Positions 1 to 10,306 of a stretch of 64,000 nt of DNA are shown one piece after another. Position numbers and translations under genes: made by a program. The stretch comes from Chryseobacterium luquanense (lineage in GTDB: Bacteria > Bacteroidota > Bacteroidia > Flavobacteriales > Weeksellaceae): NCBI RefSeq assembly GCF_026460945.1, contig NZ_JAOVZV010000020.1:1-64000 (forward strand), in the 5' to 3' direction. The notes beneath the pieces are model-generated. The model saw only the letters and a program-made list of their open reading frames with translations. It searched no databases and was not told the DNA's origin. Each line of letters starts with the position of its first letter. Position 1 is the stretch's first letter.

Positions 1-22
1 CCGAAACTATAAGCGAAAAAAA

Positions 23-583
23 TTACTGCGTGTAATACGCCGGAAATTCTCTCAGAATAGAATAAAAATCCCGCCATTCAAAATATCTCGGACTTACACT
101 ATTTACATTTTCAAATTCTTTATCTTTGAATAATTTTTTCGTTCGTGTCACATGAAAGTATTGCGAAACAACAATAAAACTTTTAAAATGATATTTCTTT
201 TGAATTTTCAAAGTATTTTCAACGGTTAATCTTGTATTATCTCCTTTGTTATCAACGATAATTACAGAATCGGGAATATTTTTACCGATGAGATATTCTT
301 TCATTTTCGAACCTTCATAAAATCCTTCTTTACCCAAACCGCCACTTACAATTATTCTTTTTATGCGATGATTTTGATACAATGCAACTCCGGTTTCGAG
401 ACGTTTTTCAAGTCTTTCAGATAATGTTCCGTCTTTATTTACTTTATTTCCAAGAATTACTGCAGCATCTGCCTGAGCTTCTTTATCAGATAAACCATCA
501 TAAATAATATACACAGAGTGAAATATAAACCATGTGAAAATGGCAATGAAAATGGTTTTTAAAACTTTAATAATCAGCTTCAT
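23..583 (-). CDS. DUF218 (YdcF/SanA-type) membrane-anchored protein
   Basis: 186 aa. One N-terminal membrane segment (about residues 8-26) is followed by a DUF218 domain: an AVILGNKV strand, a Glu-rich helix (SERLEKRLETGVALY), IIVSGG, then a VENTLK helix and VVSQYFHVTR. This order is the fold of the YdcF/SanA family, which is tied to envelope integrity and exclusion of large antibiotics; the biochemical reaction is not established. The protein should be anchored in the inner membrane with the domain outside. It lies 5 bp downstream of the S41 protease gene on the same strand, so the two are probably co-transcribed. Family assignment is firm, function is not. Confidence 0.8.
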   Translation of the reverse strand: MKLIIKVLKTIFIAIFTWFIFHSVYIIYDGLSDKEAQADAAVILGNKVNKDGTLSERLEKRLETGVALYQNHRIKRIIVSGGLGKEGFYEGSKMKEYLIGKNIPDSVIIVDNKGDNTRLTVENTLKIQKKYHFKSFIVVSQYFHVTRTKKLFKDKEFENVNSVSPRYFEWRDFYSILREFPAYYTQ

Positions 584-588
584 TCGCT

Positions 589-2133
589 TTAATTCTGAGT
601 TTTATTGTCTTTTAATTTCTGAATATCATTTTTTACCCAATCTAGCTGTACATCTATTTTATCAATAATATCTTGCATATTTTGGGTAATCTCAATATCA
701 GGAACAACACCTTTTTGAGTATTTCCAAATGTAATGTTGGGTTGAACTAAAAGTACCCCGATTGGTAAATCTATTTTAGAGTTGGGGAGCTTTTGATAAG
801 AATAAAATCCGGCAACTGTACCGTCATTGGCACCACCTGTTTCTTCGCCAACTAAAGTGACACGCTTATCAAACTTTAATTTAGATGAAATAATAGATGA
901 TGCCGAAAAACTTCCGCCATTAATCAAAACATACACTTTCCCTTTGAAAGCGTTTTCTTTGGGTTTTGTTGGTTTATTTTCCTTCATTTTATAATACGCA
1001 ATTCCATCTTTTCCTTTGTAAACGTTGAGAGCCTGATACAAGAAATATCCTGGATAAGCCAAACTTTTATATGTATATTCCAATGGATTTGATTTTCTGA
1101 AATAATTGGTTTTCAAAGGAGTCACTCTCGAAACAAGCTGGGAAGGTTTAATCAAAACAAAAGGTTCCGGAGCGAGGTAAGAATACAATTGATTGATTTC
1201 GTAAAGTGAGCCGCCGTAATTTTCACGAATATCAATGATGAGATAATCAGATTCTGCATTTTTGATTTTCTCAAAAGATTCCTTATAAAACTTATTTGAA
1301 AACGTTCTTGAGAAACTTTTTATTTTCATGTACGCAATCGTACTGTCTTTATCTAAAAATTTAAAATTTCTGTTATAAGAACTTGTTGCAGCCACATAAT
1401 CATTCAGCTTTTTCTCAGGAGTTCGTTTTTTATCGGCTTTATCTTTTTCAATTTCGGTTTTGTTTTTTGATTCTCTTTTTAATGTTAAAATCTGTCTTTC
1501 GTCATTGTAAAGTGTTTCGATTTTAGCACTGTCCATAATTCCTTTTTCGGCAACAAAAAAATTAAAGAAAACATCTTTCAGGTAGTACGGATAAAAAGTG
1601 GAGTTATACCCGTCACTGCTTATCAATTGACGGTATTTTTTAAGATAATCAGAAATAGGAACACCATTAATACTTAAAAGTTCAGTTCCGGGTTTAATGT
1701 TTTGAATGGAGTCTTTGTTTTCAATAAAATACAAATGGTCGTCTTCTACATGATATTCAAATCTTCCGAAAAGTCCTTTTTTGTTTTTTAAAGCTTTAAT
1801 TTCCTTTTTTGAAAACCTTTTTGCAGGAATTCTCAACGACAAATGTCCCTCACGGATTTGGGCGATGACAGGCTGTAATTTAAAATAAAACTGAGTGGAA
1901 GTAAAAGGTTTATTGATAGTGGTTTTTAAACTGTCAAATTTAAAATCAAGCTCTTTTTTTGAAATATACCAATTCAAATTGGGGTGCATTTCCTGAAGTT
2001 TTCGGTAAGCAAAATCTACATCTTCACGAAGTTTTTCTGGTGAGATCATGCTTAATCTTTGTTCGTTGTACTTTTTCACGGTAGTACATGAAAAAAGACA
2101 GAGTATAAATAAGATTGTTAAAAAATATTTCAA
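589..2133 (-). CDS. S41-family serine peptidase, lipoprotein
   Basis: 514 aa. A lipoprotein signal (hydrophobic run ending LFSC, Cys16) predicts export and lipidation. An N-terminal helical region is followed by a PDZ-like segment (about 130-175, PGTELLSINGVPISDY) and a C-terminal tail-specific-protease core. The core includes YLIIDIRENYGG and GGSFSASS, the latter carrying the likely nucleophile Ser, and then GEETGGANDG. This matches periplasmic C-terminal processing peptidases of Bacteroidota. A basic Lys/Glu-rich linker near 215-240 is unusual. Substrate is unknown. It is the first gene of a two-gene minus-strand unit with the DUF218 gene. Confidence 0.88.
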   Translation of the reverse strand: MKYFLTILFILCLFSCTTVKKYNEQRLSMISPEKLREDVDFAYRKLQEMHPNLNWYISKKELDFKFDSLKTTINKPFTSTQFYFKLQPVIAQIREGHLSLRIPAKRFSKKEIKALKNKKGLFGRFEYHVEDDHLYFIENKDSIQNIKPGTELLSINGVPISDYLKKYRQLISSDGYNSTFYPYYLKDVFFNFFVAEKGIMDSAKIETLYNDERQILTLKRESKNKTEIEKDKADKKRTPEKKLNDYVAATSSYNRNFKFLDKDSTIAYMKIKSFSRTFSNKFYKESFEKIKNAESDYLIIDIRENYGGSLYEINQLYSYLAPEPFVLIKPSQLVSRVTPLKTNYFRKSNPLEYTYKSLAYPGYFLYQALNVYKGKDGIAYYKMKENKPTKPKENAFKGKVYVLINGGSFSASSIISSKLKFDKRVTLVGEETGGANDGTVAGFYSYQKLPNSKIDLPIGVLLVQPNITFGNTQKGVVPDIEITQNMQDIIDKIDVQLDWVKNDIQKLKDNKTQN

Positions 2134-2202
2134 GGCATAGATTTTTTTGATAGACGAATTTAAAAACTTTTAAATATAATTTAGGTTTATTACATGAAAT
2201 TT

Positions 2203-2353
2203 CTTTTTACCGCAAAAGAATCAAAAGATTTTGTTAAGTTGAAGTTATTCAAAAGTTTGCAAAACTAATATAACTATAAGTTTTCTATATTTTGTAAGCT
2301 TTTGAACTTCTATTTTCAAGATTATTCTTTTGCTTCTTTTGTGGTAAAATAAT
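2203..2353. repeat. MITE-like imperfect inverted repeat
   Basis: The 332-base gap between the S41 and MBL genes holds no gene. It contains a large imperfect inverted repeat. The left arm starts TTTTTACCGCAAAAGAA and the right arm, read on the minus strand, starts TTTTACCACAAAAGAAGC. Both continue with related AAAAG/TTCAAAAG blocks toward an AT-rich centre. The structure suggests a non-autonomous mobile element or a long-hairpin intergenic repeat. No transposase or clear target duplication is visible. Confidence 0.55.
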
Positions 2354-2440
2354 TTTTTCTTACCAAAAATTAAAATAAAAAGGTAAAATCCATTTTCAAG
2401 CGTCATTGATGAAAGAGTAGTAAACTTAGAGAAAGTTTTT

Positions 2441-2448
2441 TACATTTG
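2441..2448 (+). promoter_or_regulatory. Bacteroidota -7 box (TACATTTG) for the MBL gene
   Basis: TACATTTG fits the TAnnTTTG -7 consensus of Bacteroidota sigma-ABfr promoters and ends 17 bases before the ATG. No TTG at the ideal -33 spacing was found, so this is a partial match. Confidence 0.4.
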
Positions 2449-2465
2449 AATTTCAAATTTTCACA

Positions 2466-3560
2466 ATGATTTATTTCATCATATTGGCTGCGGTTATCGC
2501 AATTGTAACGTATTTAGTAATGTCTCAGGAAGTTTTTGGTGCAGAACCGAAAGGAGAACGCCTCGAAAGAATGCTGAGATCTAAGAATTATAAAAACAAG
2601 CAGTTCCAGAACCAAAGCTTTACACCGTCATTTGCAGAAGGATATAGTATGCCGAAAGTGATGTACAATTTTTTCTTTTCTAAAAAAGATCCCTTGCTTA
2701 AACCTTTGCAGACGATACCTGCAGTCCATACCGATTTAAAAAATCTTCCGAAAAATGAAGATTTTTTTATTTGGATGGGGCATTCATCGTACTACATACA
2801 GATTGATGGTGTTTCTTTTCTAATTGATCCTGTTTTAAGTACTTATGGTTCGCCCTTTAAATTTTTCAATAAAGCTTTTGAAGGGGCAGATTTGTTTAAG
2901 CCTGAAGATATTCCGAATATTGATTATCTGGTGATTACCCATGATCATTATGACCACTTGGATTATCCGACGGTAAAAGCAATCCGTGATAAAGTTGGGA
3001 AGGTCATTATGCCTTTAGGCGTGGGTGCACATTTTGAAAGATGGGGATATTCTCAGGATCAATTGATAGAAGAGGATTGGGGAACAACTATAGAATTAAA
3101 AAATAATTTTAAAATTACTTTTACTCCGGCAAGACATTTTTCAGGAAGAAAACTCCATAGAAATAATACGTTGTGGACTTCTTACGTTCTTGAAACCCCA
3201 ACAAAAAAACTGTTTTTAGGCGGAGACAGTGGTTTTGACACTCATTTTAAAATGATTGGTGAAAAGCATGGTCCATTTGATTATGCCATTATGGAAAACG
3301 GACAATACAACCCGGCTTGGAAATACATTCACGCTTTGCCGGAAGATGTTATTCAGGCGAGTATTGATATTCAGGCGAAGAATATTATTCCGGTGCATTC
3401 GGGGAAATTTGCTTTGGCTTTGCATCCCTGGAATGAGCCTTTACAGAAAGTAACAACCCTTGGAAAAGAGAAAAATTTACATATTCTCACCCCGAAAATC
3501 GGTGAGGTTTTAGATTTGAATAAGAGTGATGTTCAGTTTTCCGCATGGTGGCAGGATTAA
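2466..3560 (+). CDS. MBL-fold metallo-hydrolase (UlaG/NAPE-PLD-like)
   Basis: 364 aa. An N-terminal hydrophobic segment (1-20) anchors the protein or directs export. The metallo-beta-lactamase domain spans about 95-350. It begins with WMGHSSYYIQIDG and IDPVLS and carries the metal motif THDHYDHLDYP (H159, H161, D163, H164), followed by PARHFSGR, GGDSGF and PVHSGKF, which supply the remaining ligands. The arrangement resembles the lipid-related NAPE-PLD/RomA branch rather than true beta-lactamases. Stand-alone gene; its stop is 1 bp from the stop of the convergent acetyltransferase gene. Confidence 0.85.
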   Translation: MIYFIILAAVIAIVTYLVMSQEVFGAEPKGERLERMLRSKNYKNKQFQNQSFTPSFAEGYSMPKVMYNFFFSKKDPLLKPLQTIPAVHTDLKNLPKNEDFFIWMGHSSYYIQIDGVSFLIDPVLSTYGSPFKFFNKAFEGADLFKPEDIPNIDYLVITHDHYDHLDYPTVKAIRDKVGKVIMPLGVGAHFERWGYSQDQLIEEDWGTTIELKNNFKITFTPARHFSGRKLHRNNTLWTSYVLETPTKKLFLGGDSGFDTHFKMIGEKHGPFDYAIMENGQYNPAWKYIHALPEDVIQASIDIQAKNIIPVHSGKFALALHPWNEPLQKVTTLGKEKNLHILTPKIGEVLDLNKSDVQFSAWWQD

Positions 3561-3561
3561 T

Positions 3562-3849
3562 TTACTCATGCCAGATTCCTTTATAGCGTTTTGGGTGGTT
3601 TTCTAATTGCTGTCTTACAAAATCGCATTCCGGATCGATCATCAGATCTTTTTCTTCGGCATAGCTTACCAATTTGTCTAAAAGAAGTTTGGCGTAACCA
3701 TGACCTTCAAGGTCTTCATCGATTTTCGTATAATACACATTCAGCAGTCTGCCGTCGACCGAGATAGACATATAACCAACCTTTTTGTCGTCAATCAATA
3801 ACTGTAGTTCGTCCTGATAAGGAGTGATTTCAAATTTTATATTTTCCAT
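3562..3849 (-). CDS. Small GNAT-like N-acetyltransferase (YjdJ type)
   Basis: 95 aa. This is the short GCN5-related type with strands YMSISVDGRLLNVYYTKI, an acetyl-CoA loop GHGYAKLLLDKLVSYAEE, and a CDFVRQQLENHP end. It matches the compact predicted acetyltransferase family that has Cys/Asp near the C terminus (IDPECDFV). The substrate is unknown. It converges tail to tail with the MBL gene. Cytoplasmic, with no signal peptide. Confidence 0.8.
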   Translation of the reverse strand: MENIKFEITPYQDELQLLIDDKKVGYMSISVDGRLLNVYYTKIDEDLEGHGYAKLLLDKLVSYAEEKDLMIDPECDFVRQQLENHPKRYKGIWHE

Positions 3850-4134
3850 AATTTTTGATGTTTATTGGTGAAACTCTTCCTTAAAATTACAAATTAAATT
3901 TTTATGAGAAGACTGTTTTCAAATTCTTATCGTTATTTATACTTATTTAAAATTAAAAAAAAATACGGAATATTTTCTCTTGAAGATTTAGTAATTTTAA
4001 AAGAATAGCTCGAATATTTATCAAATATTTTAAGAATTGAGTGATAGGTAATTGTTTTAACAAAATTTATGAGCTTTGTTTTTGATTTGGCATTTTTATT
4101 GACCATCTATTTAAATATATTTAAATCGATTACA

Positions 4135-4563
4135 ATGAAAAAAATATTCATCACAGCATTTCTCATCGGAACTTTTAGTTTGGGATATGCGCAGTCAGAT
4201 TATTATAATGATTACAGAAGAAGCGTAACTGATGTAAACTGGCAGACCGTGATTACAGATTTACTGCTTTCTACAACGCAAGCCAACGAAATAAATTCTC
4301 TCAACAGAAGATATGATGACTACGATGGCTGGAACAGAGTTTATGCAAACAATCCTGACCGATGGTCGACAGACCGATACTCTGAATTGGAAAGGATTAT
4401 GGGCAGAGATAAATATGCGAAATTTAAAACTAAATATTACAAAGGTAAAAATCCTGTAGCGGTCTATAACCGTAATAAAAATAATGATAAGAGATATAAG
4501 CACATGGATAAAAAAGCTAAATCTTACAAATCAAACAATGGTAAAGCACATAAAAACAAGTAA
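4135..4563 (+). CDS. Small secreted protein of unknown function
   Basis: 142 aa from the ATG at 4135, chosen because it begins a clean signal peptide (MKKIFITAFLIGTFSLGYAQ). An upstream in-frame ATG at 4069 would add an unlikely 22 residues. The mature protein is rich in Tyr, Asp, Arg and Asn (DYYNDYRRSV, RRYDDYDGW) and ends in a basic Lys/Asn-rich tail, suggesting binding to an acidic surface or polymer. No family recognised. Single gene with no obvious operon partner. Confidence 0.7.
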   Translation: MKKIFITAFLIGTFSLGYAQSDYYNDYRRSVTDVNWQTVITDLLLSTTQANEINSLNRRYDDYDGWNRVYANNPDRWSTDRYSELERIMGRDKYAKFKTKYYKGKNPVAVYNRNKNNDKRYKHMDKKAKSYKSNNGKAHKNK

Positions 4564-4802
4564 AATAGGTATCAGCATAAATATTTTCAAAAGTGAATGG
4601 CTGTGCGTAAGTTCAGTCATTTTTTATGTGTTAAGTTTTCATTTACCCTTGCGGGATCAAAACGAATCATAAAATGTTTTTCAAAAATAAAAAGTAAAAA
4701 TATGCTATGTTTGCTTATGTTCTGAACGAATATAAGCAAATTTCATTTTAATTTTGACTAAATCCAGTGGTGAGTTTTTATCATTCTTGTCTATATAAAA
4801 TC

Positions 4803-4830
4803 AAAAAGCCCCTTTAAAAAAGGAGCTTTC
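4803..4830 (-). terminator. Rho-independent terminator of icd
   Basis: Hairpin AAAGCCCCTTT / AAAGGAGCTTT with one mismatch. It lies 20-50 bases past the icd stop and is followed on the minus strand by a T-rich stretch. Confidence 0.65.
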
Positions 4831-4851
4831 AATTTATATTAAATCTGAGAA

Positions 4852-7089
<2,238 letters not shown>

Positions 7090-7106
7090 TTAAAGTTTTA
7101 GTTTCA

Positions 7107-7114
7107 CAAATTTA
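7107..7114 (-). promoter_or_regulatory. Possible -7 box for icd
   Basis: On the minus strand this reads TAAATTTG, a TAnnTTTG match 36 bases before the icd ATG. No -33 TTG is well placed. Confidence 0.4.
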
Positions 7115-7211
7115 GTTAAATTTTAATTTTTTACACTTTAATAATCAATGAGATTTTCTACTTTAAGAATTATTTAACCTTTATTTCAAACAAAATCGGC
7201 CGAAATTTAAA

Positions 7212-7219
7212 TAAATTTG
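7212..7219 (+). promoter_or_regulatory. Possible -7 box for tpx
   Basis: TAAATTTG, a TAnnTTTG match, ends 23 bases before the tpx ATG. The -33 element is not clear. It shares the divergent intergenic region with icd. Confidence 0.4.
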
Positions 7220-7242
7220 ATAAAATTTTAAATATATAAACT

Positions 7243-7740
7243 ATGTCTACAATTACATTTAAAGGAAACCCCATCCATACGGTTGGAAATCTTCCGGAAG
7301 TTGGAAATGATGCTCAGGAATTTACGATGGTATCTTCAGATTTGTCTGAAAAAAATCTTGCAGATTATACAGGTAAAAGAGTTGTTTTAAATATTTTCCC
7401 AAGTATCGATACAGGAATTTGTGCGGCTTCAGCAAGAAAATTCAATGAAGAGGCTTCTACTCTTGATAACACTGTTGTGATTAATGTTTCCAGAGATTTG
7501 CCTTTTGCATTGTCAAGATTTTGTGCAGCAGAAGGTTTGAATAATGTGGAAACGCTATCGGATTTCAGAGGAAACTTCGGGGAAGACTATGGGGTTACGC
7601 TTTCAGATTCTCCTTTAAAAGGACTTTTAAGCAGAGCTGTTGTTGTTTTGGATGAAAAAGCTAAAGTAATCTATACAGAGCAGGTTCCGGAAATCGGACA
7701 AGAGCCTAATTACGAAGCTGCTATTGCATCTTTGAAATAA
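7243..7740 (+). CDS. tpx: Thiol peroxidase (atypical 2-Cys peroxiredoxin)
   Basis: 165 aa, full family length. It reduces hydroperoxides using thioredoxin. The peroxidatic Cys is C60 in SIDTGICAASARKFN and the resolving Cys is C94 in SRFCAAEG, the spacing seen in E. coli Tpx (61/95). The N-terminal TFKGNPIHTVGNLPEVG is typical. Cytoplasmic, no signal. Transcribed alone and ended by a strong terminator. Confidence 0.96.
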   Translation: MSTITFKGNPIHTVGNLPEVGNDAQEFTMVSSDLSEKNLADYTGKRVVLNIFPSIDTGICAASARKFNEEASTLDNTVVINVSRDLPFALSRFCAAEGLNNVETLSDFRGNFGEDYGVTLSDSPLKGLLSRAVVVLDEKAKVIYTEQVPEIGQEPNYEAAIASLK

Positions 7741-7764
7741 ATAAAAATATTTCTCCTTAATTTG

Positions 7765-7797
7765 AATCATTCTGTTGTTTAACAGAATGATTTTTTT
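7765..7797 (+). terminator. Terminator of tpx
   Basis: Perfect 12-bp hairpin AATCATTCTGTT-gttt-AACAGAATGATT followed by a T run. Its loop and right arm overlap the promoter of the next gene. Confidence 0.85.
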
Positions 7798-7804
7798 ATT
7801 TTTG
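7775..7804 (+). promoter_or_regulatory. Full Bacteroidota promoter of the first cyclase
   Basis: TTG (7775-7777), a 19-base spacer, then TATTTTTG (7797-7804) match the TTG-N17-23-TAnnTTTG consensus. Transcription would start near 7811. That lies downstream of the GTG at 7804, so the GTG cannot be the start codon. The promoter is embedded in the tpx terminator. Confidence 0.6.
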
Positions 7805-7827
7805 TGCATGAACGTAATAATCTCTCA

Positions 7828-10158
7828 TTGAAAAATAAATTTACCTCTTTTGCGATTGTCTGTTTTTTCTTCTGTGGGAATAATGGGTTTAAAGCGCAGG
7901 ATTCTAGAGAAATTTTGGATCTTAAAAATAAGTTGCTTTCCGCAAAAAGTGACAGAGAAAAAGCTAAATTCTACGATGATCTTGGGAATAAATATGCAGA
8001 TAGTAAGATTATTGACAGTGCGTTAGCATATTCAAAATTAGGTTTGCCTATTTACGAGAAATTAAATAACACCGAACAAATAGGTAGGTCTAATATTTTT
8101 ATTGGTGGATTATTACTACAAAAAATGGATTTTGTGAACAGCGAAAGATATCTTGTGGAAGGAGAACGATATCTTAATAAGACTGAAAATTATGACAAAA
8201 GAGCCTGGGCTTACTATCTATTAGCTACGATAAATTCGGTTAATAAAAAAAATAAAGTTGCAAATGATTATTGTAACCAGATCTTAAGTCTTTATCATCA
8301 GAAGAAAATTAAAGACAAGAAAGTAGTTCTAACAGCATATCAACGATTATTTCAAAATAATTTTCTTCAAGAAAACCCGGTAGAAGGATACAAATCTTTA
8401 AATACATATATTGAGTTTACCCAAAATAATTTTCCAGAATATCTTTATGATGCCTATTTATTTGCAGGAACATTTTATCTTTCAAATAAAGATTTTAAAA
8501 AATCACTAAATTACTATCAGAAATCACTTGAAGTTGCAAAGAAAAATAAGAATGAGCAGCAAGTTGCGAATTCCAAAATGTTTATAGGCAATATTTACTC
8601 TGAAACGAAGCAGTACGAAAAAGCAAAACCTTTTTTAAATGATGCTAAAGATTACTTTGAAGAGCATCAATTAAACAATGACTTAAAGATGCTTTATTAC
8701 TATTTTTCAGATATATATTACAATCAAAAAGATTACAATAATGCTCAGTTTTATATTAACAAAACTTTGAGACTGAGCAATGAGCAAGATCCAATGTATC
8801 GATACTTTACACATCAAAAAGGTTTGATAGATTTGAAAGCGATCATGCACGATGAAAAAGATTTTAAGAAAGAAAGAAAAACACAGGAACTTCAAAGACT
8901 GACAAATGAACAATCAAAAAACTTAGACTATTTTTTGAGTTTGAAAACTATAGTACCTTCTGAAATTTTTATTCAAAATTACAAGATTCTTCAAGAAGCT
9001 TACGAACAATTGGGAGATTATGAAAAATCTCTTTTCTATCTTAAAAAAGCGAATGATGAGAATGAGAAAACTTATGGTTTAGACAAAATGAGAAATCTGG
9101 CCGAAACGCAATCAAAAAGTGAAATAGCCAGTGAAAGATTAAAAGTAAAACTAGAAGAAGAAAACAAACGCATTCAACTCCAAAAAGAAATCGAATTAAA
9201 AGCACTTCGTTTTGAATATGAAAAAAAACAGGCAGTTGCAAAAACAGAGGAAGAAAGAAAAAGATTGGCGCTTGAAGAAGATTTAAAAAGAAAAGAAATC
9301 CAGATTAAATTTGAAGAAGAGCAAAAAGCGGTTGCCTTAAAGTATAATCAGGAAAAAAATATTGCCAGACTCAATCAGGAGAAAAAAGATGCCATCGCAA
9401 AAGCTGATTTGGAAAGTTCGAAAACTGAAAAAAATATGTGGGCAGTCGGAGCCGGATTATCACTTCTCTTATTAGGCTTTGCAGGGTTTTCTTATAATCA
9501 GAAACGGAAAGACAACAAAAAAATCGCTGAAGAAAAACAGAAATCTGATGATTTATTACTGAATATTCTACCTTTCGAGGTTGCGGAAGAATTAAAAGAA
9601 AAAGGAAAAACCAGCGCAAAGCATTTTGATATGGTTTCTGTTTTGTTTACAGATTTTGTCAACTTTACAGCAAATTCCGAACGGATTGGCGTACAGGAAG
9701 TTCTCAACGAGCTGAATATCTGTTTCACAGAATTCGACAGAATCATGGAAAAATACAATTTAGAAAAGATAAAAACCATCGGCGATGCATATTTAGCAGT
9801 AAGCGGACTGCCGGTTTCTAATGATCAACACGCAAAAAATGCAGTGAATGCAAGTCTGGAAATTCTTTCTTACATTCAACAAAGAAAAATAGACAATCCT
9901 AATGCTTTGGATATCAGAATTGGAATTCACTCAGGACCGGTAATTGCCGGAATTGTCGGCGTGAAAAAATTCGCTTACGATATTTGGGGCGACACTGTGA
10001 ATACAGCGGCAAGAATGGAACAAAACAGTGTTTTGGGGAAATTAAATGTTTCCGAAGCAACCTATCAGTTAATAAAAGAAGATTTTACTTTTGAATATCG
10101 AGGTAAAATAGAAACCAAAGGTAAAGGTGCATTGGAAATGTATTTTGTAAATTCTTAA
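7828..10158 (+). CDS. TPR/coiled-coil adenylate cyclase (class III)
   Basis: About 776 aa from TTG 7828. This start is preferred over GTG 7804 because the promoter overlaps the latter and because TTG opens directly onto a signal peptide ending FKAQ. TPR repeats follow (about 25-420), then a long charged coiled coil (about 425-540), one membrane helix (MWAVGAGLSLLLLGFAGF), and a class III cyclase domain from about 600. The domain keeps both metal Asp residues (LFTDFVNFT, TIGDAYLAV), the adenine Lys (KIKTIGD), Asp of YDIWGD and N/R of DTVNTAARM. The sequence therefore predicts ATP to cAMP. The TPR part should be periplasmic and the catalytic part cytosolic. First of three cyclases. Confidence 0.88.
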   Translation: MKNKFTSFAIVCFFFCGNNGFKAQDSREILDLKNKLLSAKSDREKAKFYDDLGNKYADSKIIDSALAYSKLGLPIYEKLNNTEQIGRSNIFIGGLLLQKMDFVNSERYLVEGERYLNKTENYDKRAWAYYLLATINSVNKKNKVANDYCNQILSLYHQKKIKDKKVVLTAYQRLFQNNFLQENPVEGYKSLNTYIEFTQNNFPEYLYDAYLFAGTFYLSNKDFKKSLNYYQKSLEVAKKNKNEQQVANSKMFIGNIYSETKQYEKAKPFLNDAKDYFEEHQLNNDLKMLYYYFSDIYYNQKDYNNAQFYINKTLRLSNEQDPMYRYFTHQKGLIDLKAIMHDEKDFKKERKTQELQRLTNEQSKNLDYFLSLKTIVPSEIFIQNYKILQEAYEQLGDYEKSLFYLKKANDENEKTYGLDKMRNLAETQSKSEIASERLKVKLEEENKRIQLQKEIELKALRFEYEKKQAVAKTEEERKRLALEEDLKRKEIQIKFEEEQKAVALKYNQEKNIARLNQEKKDAIAKADLESSKTEKNMWAVGAGLSLLLLGFAGFSYNQKRKDNKKIAEEKQKSDDLLLNILPFEVAEELKEKGKTSAKHFDMVSVLFTDFVNFTANSERIGVQEVLNELNICFTEFDRIMEKYNLEKIKTIGDAYLAVSGLPVSNDQHAKNAVNASLEILSYIQQRKIDNPNALDIRIGIHSGPVIAGIVGVKKFAYDIWGDTVNTAARMEQNSVLGKLNVSEATYQLIKEDFTFEYRGKIETKGKGALEMYFVNS

Positions 10159-10306
10159 AATCTAAAATTTTTGAAAAGACTATATTTTTGTTTTTATGAT
10201 ATTTCAGGAATTTTGTTTTACCACAAAATTCTCTTGAAAACGCGTAACAATGATATGTCTTTTTAATATCTTGCAATACATATTCTCAATTGATGCTATT
10301 ATCTCA

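Noticed and set aside
7804..7827. GTG 7804 as start of the TPR cyclase
   Set aside because: It lies inside the TATTTTTG -7 box, and TTG 7828 begins a clean signal peptide.
9371..9779. Overlapping minus-strand frames in the first cyclase
   Set aside because: Antisense shadows of the coiled coil and catalytic domain, with no family features.
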